64,000 nucleotides of DNA from Paracoccus yibinensis (lineage in GTDB: Bacteria; Pseudomonadota; Alphaproteobacteria; Rhodobacterales; Rhodobacteraceae), in NCBI RefSeq assembly GCF_030846195.1, contig NZ_JAVCWH010000004.1:186001-250000 (forward strand). Reading direction: 5' to 3'. How positions within the stretch are numbered: the first letter of the stretch is position 1; every line of letters begins with the position of its first letter. A model generated the notes under the pieces. That model saw only the letters and a program-made list of their open reading frames with translations. It ran no database searches and had not been told where the DNA came from. Of the stretch, positions 18,323 through 28,148 are shown piece by piece. A program made the position numbers and the translations under genes.

Positions 18323-18922
18323 TCAAGAACACGCCAACCCGCCGCCCGGTGGCAGCGGTGTCATCCCCGACAGGGCATCGGGTCCAAGCGCCGCCAGCAT
18401 CTGCGACACGTCTTGCCCCGTCAAGGGGTGGCGCCAGCCGGGTGCGATTTCCGCCAAGGGCGCCAGGACGAAGCCGCGGTCCTGCATTCGGGGATGGGGC
18501 AGGATCAACCTGTCGGGCGCCAAGGTCCGCTGATCGGCGGCGCCAAGGTCCATCCAGTGCCGCACCGTTTCCGGATCGGGCAGGATCAGTCCGTCCAGGG
18601 CGATCAGGTCCAGATCAAGCACCCGCGCCGACCAGCGGCCCGTGCTGCGGTCGCGTCCGAACCGTGCCTCGATCCCGTGCAGGCGGTCCAGAAGGGCGGC
18701 TGCATCCAGTTCCGTGCGGATGGCGGCCACGGCATTGGCGTAATCGGGTCCAGACCCCGCAGGAACCGCGGGCGTCCGCCAGATGCGGCTGACGGCCGCT
18801 ATTGAAATGTTTGGTTCGGCATGCAGAATCGCCATGGCATCGCAGAGGCTTTGGGTCACGGCGCCTGCGGCGGACGGCAGGTTGGCACCCAGGGCAACGA
18901 TACCGAAAGACAAGTTTTCCAT
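18323..18922 (-). CDS. folK: HPPK, folate biosynthesis pyrophosphokinase
   Basis: This 199-residue enzyme transfers pyrophosphate from ATP to 6-hydroxymethyl-dihydropterin. Motifs are IVALGANLPS near the N-terminus, the R(x)RxxRxLDLDLI region (GRWSARVLDLDLIAL) and LPHPRMQDRGFVLAPLAEIAP. It leads the folK-rpoZ-rsh-DUF2062 group and is divergent from the NYN-domain gene with 85 bases between. Confidence 0.92.
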   Translation of the reverse strand: MENLSFGIVALGANLPSAAGAVTQSLCDAMAILHAEPNISIAAVSRIWRTPAVPAGSGPDYANAVAAIRTELDAAALLDRLHGIEARFGRDRSTGRWSARVLDLDLIALDGLILPDPETVRHWMDLGAADQRTLAPDRLILPHPRMQDRGFVLAPLAEIAPGWRHPLTGQDVSQMLAALGPDALSGMTPLPPGGGLACS

Positions 18923-19007
18923 AGGCCCCTGTTCGTTCTATGAAGTCTTGCGGCCGGGCCATCGGCGTCCCGCCCTGGAACGAGCAGTCTCATTGAAGGC
19001 AACAGGA

Positions 19008-19559
19008 ATGTTTTACAAGGACGATCGCCTGGCGATCTTCATCGACGGAGCCAACCTTTACGCCTCGGCGAAGGCTTTGGGCTTCGACATCGACTACAAG
19101 CTGTTGCGGCAGGAATTTGATCGTCGCGGCAAGCTGATGCGCGCCTACTACTATACCGCCCTGATGGAGGGCGAGGATTATTCCCCCATCCGCCCGCTGG
19201 TGGATTGGCTGCATTACAACGGCTATTGCGTGGTGACGAAGCCGGCCAAGGAATATACCGACACGATGGGCCGCCGGAAGGTCAAGGGCAACATGGACAT
19301 CGAACTGACCATCGACGCCATGCAGCTTGCCCCCCGGCTGGACCATGCGGTGCTGTTTTCCGGTGACGGCGACTTCAAGCCGCTGATCGAGGCCTTGCAG
19401 CGCCAGGGGGTGCGCGTGTCCGTGGTGTCCACCATCCGCAGCCAACCGCCGATGATCGCCGACGACCTGCGCAGGCAGGCCGACAACTTCATCGAACTGG
19501 ACGCGCTGCGCGACATCGTGGGCCGGCCCCCGCGGGATCAGCAGGCGGGCGAAAGCTGA
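19008..19559 (+). CDS. NYN-domain (LabA/DUF88-type) putative ribonuclease
   Basis: The 183-residue PIN-like protein has conserved Asp residues in LAIFIDGANLYASAKALG and VLFSGDGDFKPLIEALQRQG, with a third acidic site in GNMDIELTIDAM; these should bind a divalent metal. NYN proteins are predicted RNases of RNA processing. ATG 19008 follows an ACAGGA by one base, so the ribosome site is tight; the frame is open upstream but overlaps folK's start region. It ends 41 bases before pyrG on the other strand. Confidence 0.88.
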   Translation: MFYKDDRLAIFIDGANLYASAKALGFDIDYKLLRQEFDRRGKLMRAYYYTALMEGEDYSPIRPLVDWLHYNGYCVVTKPAKEYTDTMGRRKVKGNMDIELTIDAMQLAPRLDHAVLFSGDGDFKPLIEALQRQGVRVSVVSTIRSQPPMIADDLRRQADNFIELDALRDIVGRPPRDQQAGES

Positions 19560-19599
19560 GCGTTCCGCCCGGCCCCCGATAGGACCGGGTTCCCGCGGC

Positions 19600-21243
19600 T
19601 CAGACCAATCGCCCTTCTTCCATCGCTGCCCGCACAAAGCCCGCAAACAGCGGGGCGGGCTCGAAAGGCTTCGATTTCAGTTCCGGGTGGGACTGGACGC
19701 CGATGAACCACGGGTGGTCGGGATATTCGATCACCTCGGGCAGCTTGCCATCGGGCGACATGCCTGAAAAGCACAGGCCCGCCTGTTCCAGCGCCTCGCG
19801 ATAGGTCGCGTCCACCTCGTAGCGGTGGCGGTGGCGGTCCTCGATTTCGGTCGCGCCGCCATAAACTTCGCTGATCTTCGAGTCGGGCGTCAGCACGGCA
19901 GTATAGGCGCCAAGCCGCATGGTGCCGCCCTTGTCGTCCGTCACCTTGCGCTGCACGGTGTAATTGCCCTGCACCCATTCCTTGAGGTGATAGACAACCG
20001 GCGTGAAGCGCGTCTTGCCCGCCTCGTGGTCGAACTCCTCGGATCCGGCGTCGGGCATCCCGGCCAGGTTGCGCGCGGCCTCGATCACGGCCATCTGCAT
20101 CCCCAGGCAGATGCCCAGATAGGGCACCTTCTTTTCCCGCGCGTATTTCGCGGCGGCCAGCATCCCCTCGGTGCCGCGCTCGCCAAAGCCGCCGGGCACG
20201 ATGATGCCGTGATAGCCGTCCAGCAGATGCGCGCCTTCGCCTTCCAGCTTCTCGCTGTCCACCCAGTCGGCCTTGACGCGCACCCGGTTGGCCATGCCGC
20301 CATGGGTCAGCGCCTCGGCGATGGATTTGTAGGCGTCTTCCAGCTGGGTGTATTTGCCCACCACGGCGATGTTCACCTGGCCTTCGGCATTCTCCAGCCG
20401 GTCCATCACGTCTTCCCACTTGGACAGGTCGGGACGCGGGGCGGGGCTGATCTGGAACGCATCCAGCACGGCGCGGTCCAGGCCCGCGCGGTGATAGGCC
20501 AGCGGCGCCTCGTAGATGGTCTTCAGGTCATAGGCGGGGATCACGGCGTCGGGGCGCACGTTGCAGAACAGCGCGATCTTGGCGCGTTCCTTTTCCGGGA
20601 TCGGGTGTTCGGACCGGCAGACCAGCACGTCGGGGGCCAGGCCGATGGATTGCAGTTCCTTGACGGAATGCTGGGTGGGCTTGGTCTTCAGTTCGCCGCT
20701 GGCCGCCAGATAAGGCAGCAGCGTCAGGTGCATCAGGATGCACTGGCCGCGTGGGCGTTCGTGGATGAACTGGCGGATTGCCTCGAAGAAGGGCAGGCCC
20801 TCGATGTCGCCGACGGTGCCGCCGATCTCGCACAGCATGAAATCGACCTCCGTGTCGCCGACGGCCAGGAAGTCCTTGATCTCATTCGTGACGTGGGGGA
20901 TCACCTGGATCGTCTTGCCCAGGTATTCGCCCCGGCGTTCCTTTTCCAGCACGTTGGAATAGATGCGGCCCGACGACACGCTGTCGGTGCGCCGCGCGGC
21001 CACGCCGGTAAATCGTTCGTAATGGCCCAGATCCAGGTCGGTTTCCGCGCCGTCATCGGTCACGAAGACCTCGCCATGTTCAAAGGGCGACATGGTGCCG
21101 GGATCGACGTTCAGATAGGGGTCCAGCTTGCGCAGGCGCACCGTGAAGCCACGGGCCTGCAGCAGCGCGCCCAGTGCCGCCGAAGCCAGGCCCTTGCCGA
21201 GCGAGGACACGACGCCGCCGGTGATGAAGATGTAACGCGCCAT
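19600..21243 (-). CDS. pyrG: CTP synthase
   Basis: At 547 residues it has the exact family length and makes CTP from UTP, ATP and glutamine. The N-terminal synthetase begins [19 protein letters not shown]; the glutaminase half carries [16 protein letters not shown] with the catalytic Cys and the His/Glu pair near SHPELKSKP. The frame is open further upstream but the usual N-terminus fixes the start at 21243. An imperfect dyad (21294-21323, CGGGTCC / GGACCCG) lies in its leader and could be a regulatory hairpin. secG lies upstream in the same direction. Confidence 0.97.
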   Translation of the reverse strand: MARYIFITGGVVSSLGKGLASAALGALLQARGFTVRLRKLDPYLNVDPGTMSPFEHGEVFVTDDGAETDLDLGHYERFTGVAARRTDSVSSGRIYSNVLEKERRGEYLGKTIQVIPHVTNEIKDFLAVGDTEVDFMLCEIGGTVGDIEGLPFFEAIRQFIHERPRGQCILMHLTLLPYLAASGELKTKPTQHSVKELQSIGLAPDVLVCRSEHPIPEKERAKIALFCNVRPDAVIPAYDLKTIYEAPLAYHRAGLDRAVLDAFQISPAPRPDLSKWEDVMDRLENAEGQVNIAVVGKYTQLEDAYKSIAEALTHGGMANRVRVKADWVDSEKLEGEGAHLLDGYHGIIVPGGFGERGTEGMLAAAKYAREKKVPYLGICLGMQMAVIEAARNLAGMPDAGSEEFDHEAGKTRFTPVVYHLKEWVQGNYTVQRKVTDDKGGTMRLGAYTAVLTPDSKISEVYGGATEIEDRHRHRYEVDATYREALEQAGLCFSGMSPDGKLPEVIEYPDHPWFIGVQSHPELKSKPFEPAPLFAGFVRAAMEEGRLV

Positions 21244-21407
21244 GAGGCCCCCGTGATTCCTGAAAGCGTGATTTCGCAAGTTCAAAATGGTTGCGGGTCC
21301 TGCGACCTGCATCACGGGACCCGAGATATAGCCGATTCGCCCCGTGGTCGCAAGGAACCGCAAGTTGATGTGGGGGCAAGAAGTCCCGCCCCTAGTTGTG
21401 GTATGAC

Positions 21408-21971
21408 TTAGTTTGCCGGGGCTTCGGCCGGGGCGGCGGGCGCCGCTGCGGCAGGGGCCTCGGGCTGAGCCGGGGCGGTGGCCTGCGGTTCGGCAGGCTG
21501 GGTCGCTGCAGGCTGTGCGGGTGCCGGGGTCGCGGGTTCCGCGGCAGGCGGGGCCACGGGTTCGACAGCGGGTGCCGCTGCCTCGGGTGCGGCGGTGCCT
21601 GCCGCGGGCGCATCAGGCGCGGGCGGGGTCAGCGGATCGCCCGCGGTGCCGGTCGAAGGCGGCGGAACATAGGCCGGCGCCGCCGGCAGCGTCGATTCCT
21701 GGCGGCCGGCGGGCACGCCCAACTGATCCATGATCGAGCTGTTGGACACCTGCCGCGCGGCAATGATGGTCAGCGCGATCGAGGTCACGAACAGCGCGAT
21801 GCCGAAGATCCAGGTCAGCCGGGTCAGGGCGTTCGCGGCCTGCCGGCCGGTCATCACGCCGCCACCGCCGCCGCCCATGCCAAGCCCGCCACCCTCGGAT
21901 CGTTGCAGCAGCACCACGCCGGTGAGCAGCACGGCAAGGATCAGATGGATGGTCAGGACGACGTTTTCCAC
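21408..21971 (-). CDS. secG: Preprotein translocase subunit SecG with long Ala/Pro tail
   Basis: This 187-residue protein has the two SecG transmembrane helices (about residues 4-22 and 53-73) separated by the conserved glycine-rich loop [18 protein letters not shown]. Residues after about 95 form an extended tail of Ala, Pro, Glu and Thr with no fold visible. E. coli SecG has 110 residues, so the tail adds about 80. Similar tails occur in Rhodobacteraceae. It supports SecYEG translocation at the inner membrane. Confidence 0.92.
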   Translation of the reverse strand: MENVVLTIHLILAVLLTGVVLLQRSEGGGLGMGGGGGGVMTGRQAANALTRLTWIFGIALFVTSIALTIIAARQVSNSSIMDQLGVPAGRQESTLPAAPAYVPPPSTGTAGDPLTPPAPDAPAAGTAAPEAAAPAVEPVAPPAAEPATPAPAQPAATQPAEPQATAPAQPEAPAAAAPAAPAEAPAN

Positions 21972-22043
21972 GGCTTTCGGCCTTTCGCTTTCGGACGCGC
22001 CTATCTAGTCATCCGGGCAGATGTTGGCAAGCAGAGTAAACCC

Positions 22044-23477
22044 ATGCCCGCGCTGATGATCCAGGGCACCGGATCAAATGTCGGAAAGTCCCTGCTGGTG
22101 GCGGGCCTGTGTCGCGCCGCGCGCAACCGGGGCCTGTCGGTCGCGCCCTTCAAGCCGCAGAACATGTCGAACAACGCAGCCGTCACCGCCGACGGCGGAG
22201 AAATCGGCCGGGCGCAGGCCTTGCAGGCGCGGGCCTGCGGAATCGAACCGCTGGCCGACATGAACCCGGTGCTGCTGAAGCCCGAAACGGATACCGGCGC
22301 GCAGGTGATCCTGCAGGGCCGCGCCATCGCGCGCGCCGAGGCGCGTGATTATGCAACGCTGCGTCCCCGGTTGCTGGCGGGCGTGATGGACAGCTTCGCC
22401 CGGCTGTCCGCCGCCCATGACCTTGTGATCGTCGAAGGGGCGGGCAGCCCGGCCGAGGTGAACCTGCGCCCCCGCGACATCGCCAACATGGGCTTTGCCC
22501 GTGCGGCGGGCGTGCCGGTAGTGCTGGCAGGCGATATCGACCGGGGCGGGGTGATCGCGCAGATCGTGGGCACGAAGGCGGTGATCGATCCGGCAGACGC
22601 CGCGATGATCCGCGGTTTCCTGGTCAACAAGTTCCGCGGCGATTTGCGGCTGTTCGACGACGGCTACCAGATGATCGAGCAGGCGACCGGCTGGTCCGGC
22701 CTTGGCGTCCTGCCCTGGTTCGCCAGCGCGCACCGCCTGCCGTCCGAGGATGCGGTGGATCTGCGGGCGTCACAAGGGCAGGGGCTGCATGTGGTCTGCC
22801 TGTGCCTGTCGCGGATCGCCAATTTCGACGACCTGGACCCGCTGGCGGCGGAACCGGGGCTGCGGCTGACCATGCTGGGTCCCGGCCGGGCGATACCCGG
22901 CGATGCCGACGTGGTGGTGATCCCCGGCACGAAATCCACCCTTGGCGATCTGGCCTTCCTGCGGGCGCAGGGCTGGGACATCGACCTTGCCGCCCATGTC
23001 CGGCGGGGCGGGCATGTGCTGGGCCTCTGCGGCGGTTTCCAGATGCTTGGCCGGGTGGTCCGCGATCCCCTAGGCAGCGACGGACTGGCCGGAGAGGTCG
23101 CGGGCCTTGGCCTGCTGGACGTGGAAACGGTGATGGCGCCCAAAAAACGGCTGGAGCGCGTGACGGGCACGGCGCTTGGGCAGAGGGTCACTGGCTACGA
23201 GATCCACATGGGCCGCACCACCGGGCCTGACTGTGCGCGGCCCTTTGCCCACCTGTCCGGCCCCGACGGCGCGATCAGCCGCGACGGCCGGATCGCGGGC
23301 ACCTATCTGCACGGGCTGTTTTCCGACGACGGCTTCCGCGCCGCCTGGCTGGCGCAGTTCGGCGCACCGTCGCGGCCCGGATACGAGGCGGGGGTGGATC
23401 AGGTGCTGGATGACCTGGCGGGCCACCTCGAGGCGCATCTGGACGTGGCGGGACTGCTGACACTGGCCGGTTTGTGA
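22044..23477 (+). CDS. cobQ: Adenosylcobyric acid synthase
   Basis: This 477-residue amidotransferase adds amide groups to the corrin ring in cobalamin synthesis. The N-terminal ATP-binding half begins [20 protein letters not shown]; the glutaminase half has [16 protein letters not shown] with its catalytic Cys, and GYEIHMGRT contains the conserved His. No cobalamin riboswitch is visible in the 72-base gap from secG. ispH follows closely on the same strand. Confidence 0.95.
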   Translation: MPALMIQGTGSNVGKSLLVAGLCRAARNRGLSVAPFKPQNMSNNAAVTADGGEIGRAQALQARACGIEPLADMNPVLLKPETDTGAQVILQGRAIARAEARDYATLRPRLLAGVMDSFARLSAAHDLVIVEGAGSPAEVNLRPRDIANMGFARAAGVPVVLAGDIDRGGVIAQIVGTKAVIDPADAAMIRGFLVNKFRGDLRLFDDGYQMIEQATGWSGLGVLPWFASAHRLPSEDAVDLRASQGQGLHVVCLCLSRIANFDDLDPLAAEPGLRLTMLGPGRAIPGDADVVVIPGTKSTLGDLAFLRAQGWDIDLAAHVRRGGHVLGLCGGFQMLGRVVRDPLGSDGLAGEVAGLGLLDVETVMAPKKRLERVTGTALGQRVTGYEIHMGRTTGPDCARPFAHLSGPDGAISRDGRIAGTYLHGLFSDDGFRAAWLAQFGAPSRPGYEAGVDQVLDDLAGHLEAHLDVAGLLTLAGL

Positions 23478-23524
23478 CGGGCTTGCCGCTGGACGAAGCG
23501 GTCCGGGCGCGCTACCTCGGGGGC

Positions 23525-24481
23525 ATGGAACACGCGAAGCCCCCCCTGATGCTGTATCTTGCCGCGCCGCGCGGCTTTTGCGCGGGCGTGGACCGTGCGA
23601 TCAAGATCGTGGAACTGGCGCTGCAGAAATGGGGCGCCCCCGTCTATGTCCGTCACGAGATCGTCCACAACAAGTTCGTGGTGGACGGGCTGCGCGACCA
23701 GGGCGCGGTCTTTGTCGAGGAACTGGACGACGTTCCCGACGATCGCCCGGTGGTCTTTTCCGCCCATGGCGTGCCCAAGGCGGTGCCCGCCGAGGCGCGG
23801 CGGCGCAACCTGATCCATGTGGACGCGACCTGTCCGCTGGTCACCAAGGTCCATAACGAGGCCGCGCGCCATCACGCCGAGGGGCTGCAGATGGTGATGA
23901 TCGGCCATGCCGGCCACCCCGAGGTGCTGGGCACGATGGGCCAGTTGCCCGAGGGCGAGGTGATCCTGGTCGAGACGGTCGAGGATGTGGCGATCATTGC
24001 CCCCCGCGATCCTGACCGGCTGGCCTTCATCACCCAGACCACCTTGTCGGTCGATGACACGGCGGAAATCGTGGCGGCCTTGCAGGCGCGGTTTCCGGCC
24101 ATCGCGGGCCCGGCCAAGGAAGACATCTGCTATGCCACCACCAATCGTCAGGCGGCGGTCAAGGCGATTGCGCACAAGATCGACGCGCTTCTGGTGATCG
24201 GGGCGCCGAATTCCTCGAACTCCAAGCGCCTGGTCGAGGTCGGGCGGGCTGCTGGCTGCGCCTATTCGCAGCTTGTGATGCGCGCCGACCAGATCGACTG
24301 GCGCGCCATCGATGGGGCGACCGCCGTGGGCGTCACCGCAGGCGCAAGCGCGCCCGAGGTGCTGGTGAACGAGGTGATCGACGCCTTCCGCGCCCGCTAT
24401 GACGTGACGGTCGAGATCGTCGAGACCGCGCAGGAGAATGTGGAATTCAAGGTGCCGAAGGTCCTGCGGGAAACCGCCTGA
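23525..24481 (+). CDS. ispH: 4-hydroxy-3-methylbut-2-enyl diphosphate reductase
   Basis: This 318-residue enzyme completes the MEP isoprenoid route. Three Cys hold the 4Fe-4S cluster: [21 protein letters not shown] and [12 protein letters not shown], in the usual order, with [13 protein letters not shown] and [11 protein letters not shown] between. An in-frame GTG at 23474 overlaps the cobQ stop but lacks a ribosome site, so ATG 23525 is preferred. The stop is followed by the second copy of the 43-base repeat. Confidence 0.95.
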   Translation: MEHAKPPLMLYLAAPRGFCAGVDRAIKIVELALQKWGAPVYVRHEIVHNKFVVDGLRDQGAVFVEELDDVPDDRPVVFSAHGVPKAVPAEARRRNLIHVDATCPLVTKVHNEAARHHAEGLQMVMIGHAGHPEVLGTMGQLPEGEVILVETVEDVAIIAPRDPDRLAFITQTTLSVDDTAEIVAALQARFPAIAGPAKEDICYATTNRQAAVKAIAHKIDALLVIGAPNSSNSKRLVEVGRAAGCAYSQLVMRADQIDWRAIDGATAVGVTAGASAPEVLVNEVIDAFRARYDVTVEIVETAQENVEFKVPKVLRETA

Positions 24482-24493
24482 GGCACGCATGCG

Positions 24494-24536
24494 CCGGGGG
24501 CGCTTCGCCCCCCGGACCCCCCGAGGATATTTGGAC
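24494..24536 (+). repeat. 43-bp GC-hairpin repeat, copy 2
   Basis: This copy matches 1051-1093 at 42 of 43 positions, including the hairpin and the GAGGATATTTGGAC tail. It lies between the ispH stop and the glutathione transferase start, ending seven bases before ATG 24544, so its GAGGA could even act as a ribosome site. Confidence 0.8.
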
Positions 24537-24543
24537 ACAAGAG

Positions 24544-25158
24544 ATGCCAGGGATGCGGCTTTATTCCATGCCTTCGTCGGGCAACAGCTACAAGGTGCGG
24601 CTGCTGCTGGCGCTGCTGGGGCGTTCGGTGGGCGTGGTCGATGTGGAATACATGACCGAGGCGCTGGAGGGGGCCAAGGCCTCGGGGCGGCTGCCCTTTG
24701 GCAAGGCCCCGGTGCTGGAACTGGATGACGGGAGGCTGCTGCCGGAATCGAACGCGATCCTGTGCTGGCTGGGGGAAGGAACGGGCTTCGTGCCGGCCGA
24801 TCCTTTCGCGCGGGCCGAGATGCTGTCATGGATGTTCTGGGAACAGAACCAGCATGAGGGCGTGATCGCCGTCCGGGCCGCCTTGCTGACCTATCCGCAT
24901 CGGCGTGCGCAGGCGACGCCTGACCGGCTGGCCGCGCTGCTGGACAGCGGCCATGCCCTGTTGCAGGTCATGGAGGATCGGCTGACGGGTCGCGAATGGC
25001 TGGTGGGCGAGGGCGCGACCTTGGCCGATATCTGCCTTTACGCCTATACCCATACGGCAGGCGGGCGGGGCGGGTTCGAGATGGCGCGCTTTCCCGCCGT
25101 CAACGCTTGGCTGGCCCGCGTTGCGGCGCTTCCGGGATATGTGGGGCTGGATGGCTGA
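24544..25158 (+). CDS. Glutathione S-transferase family protein
   Basis: The 204-residue protein has the thioredoxin-like N-terminal domain, with [42 protein letters not shown] as the glutathione-binding cis-Pro and ESN segment, then an all-helical domain with [13 protein letters not shown]. It likely conjugates or reduces electrophiles; the class is not clear. A nearer ATG at 24553 would remove only three residues. The last eight bases overlap the start of rnhA. Confidence 0.87.
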   Translation: MPGMRLYSMPSSGNSYKVRLLLALLGRSVGVVDVEYMTEALEGAKASGRLPFGKAPVLELDDGRLLPESNAILCWLGEGTGFVPADPFARAEMLSWMFWEQNQHEGVIAVRAALLTYPHRRAQATPDRLAALLDSGHALLQVMEDRLTGREWLVGEGATLADICLYAYTHTAGGRGGFEMARFPAVNAWLARVAALPGYVGLDG

Positions 25159-25618
25159 ACTATTCGCCTGGACCGACGGCGCCTGCAGCGGCAATCCCGG
25201 CCCCGGGGGTTGGGGTGTTCTGATGCGCGCCATGGATGGCGGTACGGTTGTCAAGGAACGCGAGTTGGCGGGCGGCGAGGCGCTGACCACCAACAACCGG
25301 ATGGAGCTGATGGCCGCGATTTCCGCGCTCGAGGTGCTGGCGCGGCCGTCGGCGATCACCATCACCACCGACAGCGCCTATGTGAAGAACGGCGTGACCC
25401 AGTGGATCCACGGCTGGAAGCGCAACGGCTGGAAGACCGCCGACCGCAAGCCCGTCAAGAACGCCGAACTGTGGCAGCGCCTGGACGAGGCGCAGCGCCG
25501 CCACACCGTCACCTGGGCCTGGATCAAGGGCCATGCGGGCCATCCCGAAAACGAACGCGCAGACGAACTGGCGCGGGGCGGCATGGCGCCCTTCAAGCCC
25601 GCGAAGGTCGCGGGGTGA
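25151..25618 (+). CDS. rnhA: Ribonuclease HI
   Basis: This 155-residue enzyme cleaves RNA in RNA-DNA hybrids. The catalytic DEDD residues are visible in [35 protein letters not shown] and NERADELA, and the basic handle [14 protein letters not shown] is present. Length equals the E. coli enzyme. It starts inside the end of the GST gene, and its TGA overlaps the next GTG, making a three-gene run. Confidence 0.96.
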   Translation: MAELFAWTDGACSGNPGPGGWGVLMRAMDGGTVVKERELAGGEALTTNNRMELMAAISALEVLARPSAITITTDSAYVKNGVTQWIHGWKRNGWKTADRKPVKNAELWQRLDEAQRRHTVTWAWIKGHAGHPENERADELARGGMAPFKPAKVAG

Positions 25619-26247
25619 CGCCCGGCCTGCTGGTTCCGCTGCTGGATTATGCGGCGGTGCTGGTCTTTGCGCTGACCGGCGCGCTTGTGGCCAGCCGGGC
25701 GCAACTGGATCTGGTGGGCTTCATCTTCTTCGCCACCCTGACTGGCATCGGCGGGGGCACGGTGCGCGACCTGATCCTGAACCGCGACGTGGTCTTCTGG
25801 GTGGGCCAGCCAGAGCTGATCCTGCTGACCTCGGGCGCGGCGGTGCTGGTGTTCTTTACCGCGCATCTGTTCGAAAGCCGCTATCGCCTGATCGTCTGGC
25901 TGGACGCGCTTGCCTTGGCAGTGGCCGTGCCTGCGGGGGCGGGGATTGCGCTGCAGGCGGGTGTCAGTCCGGTCGTCGTGGTCGCCATGGGAGTCGTGAC
26001 CGGCACTTTCGGCGGGCTGATCCGCGACGTGGTGGGCAACGAACTGCCCATGGTGCTGAAGCAGGGCGAGCTGTATGTCACCGCGGCCTTTGGCGGCGCG
26101 GTGGTGGCCGTGACGCTGATCGGGGTGGGGATGCCCCGGCCGATGGCGCTGATCTTCTGCGGGTTGGTGGTGATTGCCCTGCGCGCGGGCAGCCTGCTTC
26201 TGGGGTGGAGCCTGCCTACCTATCGGGCGCGGCCGCCGCGACGTTAG
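25615..26247 (+). CDS. TRIC/UPF0126 (YicG-type) membrane protein
   Basis: The 210-residue protein has about seven hydrophobic helices and two copies of the UPF0126 unit: [25 protein letters not shown] and [21 protein letters not shown], both with the GGGxxRD motif of trimeric intracellular cation channels. It likely forms a monovalent cation or small-solute channel of the inner membrane. The GTG at 25615 overlaps the rnhA stop (GTGA). Its TAG overlaps the TAA of the globin on the other strand. Confidence 0.87.
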   Translation: MTPGLLVPLLDYAAVLVFALTGALVASRAQLDLVGFIFFATLTGIGGGTVRDLILNRDVVFWVGQPELILLTSGAAVLVFFTAHLFESRYRLIVWLDALALAVAVPAGAGIALQAGVSPVVVVAMGVVTGTFGGLIRDVVGNELPMVLKQGELYVTAAFGGAVVAVTLIGVGMPRPMALIFCGLVVIALRAGSLLLGWSLPTYRARPPRR

Positions 26248-26657
26248 CGCAGGATCGGCGGGCCGTCATGGGTGGGGCGGATGTCCTCGACCCCCATGCG
26301 CAGGCCCTGGCCGATCCGATGCGCCAGGGCCGACCAGGCGCGGGCGGCATCCGGGGACAGGGTGCGGCGCAGGGTTTCGTCGAAGAGCGCCAGCCAGATC
26401 GGGAAGTGGTCGGCCCGCACGTCGCCCGCCTGCATGTGGGCGCGCATTGGGCTGCCGTCATAGCTGCGTTCGTAAAGGATCGCGTTGCGCCAGAAGGCGG
26501 CGATCTTCGCCTCGTGCGCGGGCCAGTCGTTGATGTGGTTGGCAAAGACCGGGCCCAGCACCTCGTGCCGCCGGACGGCACGGTAGAAGACGGCGACGAC
26601 CTGGTCGATCTGGTCTGCGGTGACATCGAAGCGGGGCGGGATCATGGCAGGCACCAT
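26244..26657 (-). CDS. Group III truncated hemoglobin
   Basis: The 137-residue protein fits the truncated globin family: [23 protein letters not shown] (helices A-B), [20 protein letters not shown] (E helix and the heme pocket) and [13 protein letters not shown] around the proximal His. It probably binds oxygen or NO. The start at 26657 has GGAAGG four bases ahead; a Met three codons later is possible. It is divergent from queF and its stop overlaps that of the TRIC gene (TTAG). Confidence 0.83.
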   Translation of the reverse strand: MVPAMIPPRFDVTADQIDQVVAVFYRAVRRHEVLGPVFANHINDWPAHEAKIAAFWRNAILYERSYDGSPMRAHMQAGDVRADHFPIWLALFDETLRRTLSPDAARAWSALAHRIGQGLRMGVEDIRPTHDGPPILR

Positions 26658-26742
26658 GTGGCCTTCCTGCCGGTGTTTCGCAAGGCGCGGTTTGACGCAT
26701 CGGGCGGCGGCTGCTATCGCCATCCGCCGCCAAGGAGATCCC

Positions 26743-27204
26743 ATGACCCATTACACCGATGCGCTGATCCAGCTTGGCGCCAAGACTGACCTGCCTGCAA
26801 GTCCCGAGGAAGCCGTTCTTGAACGGGTGCCGAACCCGCAGGCGGGCGAGATCTATGTCGTGCGCTTCACCCAGCCGGAGTTCACCAGCCTGTGCCCGAT
26901 CACGGGCCAGCCGGATTTCGCGCATCTGGTGATCGACTATGTTCCCGGCGACTGGCTGGTCGAATCGAAGTCGCTGAAGCTTTACCTCGGCAGCTTCCGC
27001 AACCACGGCGCCTTCCACGAGGATTGCACGGTGGGCATCGGCAAGCGGCTAGTTGACACCATCGCGCCCCAATGGCTGCGGATCGGCGGTTACTGGTATC
27101 CGCGCGGGGGCATGCCCATCGACGTGTTCTGGCAGACCGGGGCGGCGCCTGCGGGGTTGTGGCTGCCCGACCAGGGTGTCGCGGGCTATCGCGGACGCGG
27201 CTAG
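26743..27204 (+). CDS. queF: NADPH-dependent preQ0 reductase
   Basis: This 153-residue T-fold enzyme reduces 7-cyano-7-deazaguanine to preQ1 for queuosine in tRNA. The catalytic Cys is in [14 protein letters not shown] and the QueF motif [22 protein letters not shown] is complete, with [15 protein letters not shown] near the C-terminus. It is the short unimodular type. CAAGGAG lies five bases before the ATG. No preQ1 riboswitch is evident in the short gap. Confidence 0.95.
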   Translation: MTHYTDALIQLGAKTDLPASPEEAVLERVPNPQAGEIYVVRFTQPEFTSLCPITGQPDFAHLVIDYVPGDWLVESKSLKLYLGSFRNHGAFHEDCTVGIGKRLVDTIAPQWLRIGGYWYPRGGMPIDVFWQTGAAPAGLWLPDQGVAGYRGRG

Positions 27205-28025
27205 CGCAGGTTCCGCCAGATCATCATCGCGGCGTCCGACAGATCGCCCGCCCGTGCCAGCAGATGTTCGCGTTCCAGGCCCGGCCCTGGCTGGGCGCGG
27301 TCCAGCCGGTCCAGCAGGCGCAGGATGCGGCGGCGATGGGTGCCGGTCACGACCTGCACCGGATCGGCCACCAGTCCTGCGAAGGTCGTGACCAGCGATC
27401 CGATCACCGCAAGCGCCACCCCGGTCAGGATCACCTCCCACGGGGACAGCTCGACCGGGAAGGCCCAGTACCAGGCGCGGCCCAGCCAGTCGCCCAGCAG
27501 GAAGTCGCTGACGGCGGTCGAATGCGCGCGCATCTCGGCCAGCGGCCCGGCCAGCGAGATCACGCCGGGTGTGGCGCGGTTGAACAGCAGCCAGCCCGAG
27601 ACCAGAACGATGACCGAGGTCGTGATCTCGGACACGGCGTTGCGGGTCTCGGCCATGGCGGCGGCGGCCTGGCGGGTGAGGGCAAGCGGGGCAGTGGGGC
27701 CGATGCCCTGCGCGTCCAGGTCGGCCACCAGGGCCTCCAGGTCGGTCTGGATCACCCGGCCCATGTCCGAGGGCAGGAAGACCCGGCGCGCCGAAAGCCA
27801 GGCGCCCGCGCGGCGCAGGCCCAGCCGGGGCAGCGCCCAACCCACCAGCCGCGTCAGAAGAAAGACCGGCGACAGCATCACGTTGACCGGCGCGCGCAGC
27901 AGGTCCCACCCAAGCGCGGCGCGGTGCAGACGCAGCGTGCCGCGCGGCCCGTATCGGTCGCGGACAAAGCGCGACACGGCGGCGCGGCGCCGGGCCAGGG
28001 CATCGTCGGTCAGGGTTGCGGGCAC
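27201..28025 (-). CDS. Membrane protein of unknown function (possibly DUF6635)
   Basis: The 274-residue protein has a basic N-terminal helix, hydrophobic helices near residues 43-60, 135-152, 185-200 and 210-228, and a basic C-terminus. It begins with [32 protein letters not shown] do not recognise a defined function; the layout resembles Rhodobacteraceae DUF6635 proteins, but that is uncertain. Its TAG overlaps the queF TAG (CTAG). It is divergent from ileS. Confidence 0.72.
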   Translation of the reverse strand: MPATLTDDALARRRAAVSRFVRDRYGPRGTLRLHRAALGWDLLRAPVNVMLSPVFLLTRLVGWALPRLGLRRAGAWLSARRVFLPSDMGRVIQTDLEALVADLDAQGIGPTAPLALTRQAAAAMAETRNAVSEITTSVIVLVSGWLLFNRATPGVISLAGPLAEMRAHSTAVSDFLLGDWLGRAWYWAFPVELSPWEVILTGVALAVIGSLVTTFAGLVADPVQVVTGTHRRRILRLLDRLDRAQPGPGLEREHLLARAGDLSDAAMMIWRNLR

Positions 28026-28085
28026 GCGGGCGGCTTTCTATAGAGGGCGGCATGGAATTTCTGGCGTTCGGACCCCGAATTAGCA

Positions 28086-28117
28086 ACCCGGTGGCGTGAG
28101 GTTTCGCGCCGCCGGGT
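28086..28117. promoter_or_regulatory. Hairpin in the ileS leader
   Basis: Arms 28086-28096 and 28107-28117 form an 11-pair stem with one G-U pair and a ten-base loop. It lies 32 bases before the ileS start. It does not have T-box features (no T-box sequence or specifier arm), so its role, if any, is unknown. Confidence 0.4.
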
Positions 28118-28148
28118 CGCCGCTTGTCCGAACCCCCGACCGCCTCTC

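Noticed and set aside
15829-18792. A 987-codon plus-strand frame opposite rsh and rpoZ
   Set aside because: It covers three well-supported genes on the other strand and has shadow composition.
22000-22043. Cobalamin riboswitch before cobQ
   Set aside because: The gap is only 72 bases and has no B12-box or long leader.
26658-26742. preQ1 riboswitch before queF
   Set aside because: The short gap lacks the A-rich tail and hairpin of preQ1 aptamers.
28026-28148. T-box leader of ileS
   Set aside because: A hairpin exists, but there is no T-box sequence or specifier loop.
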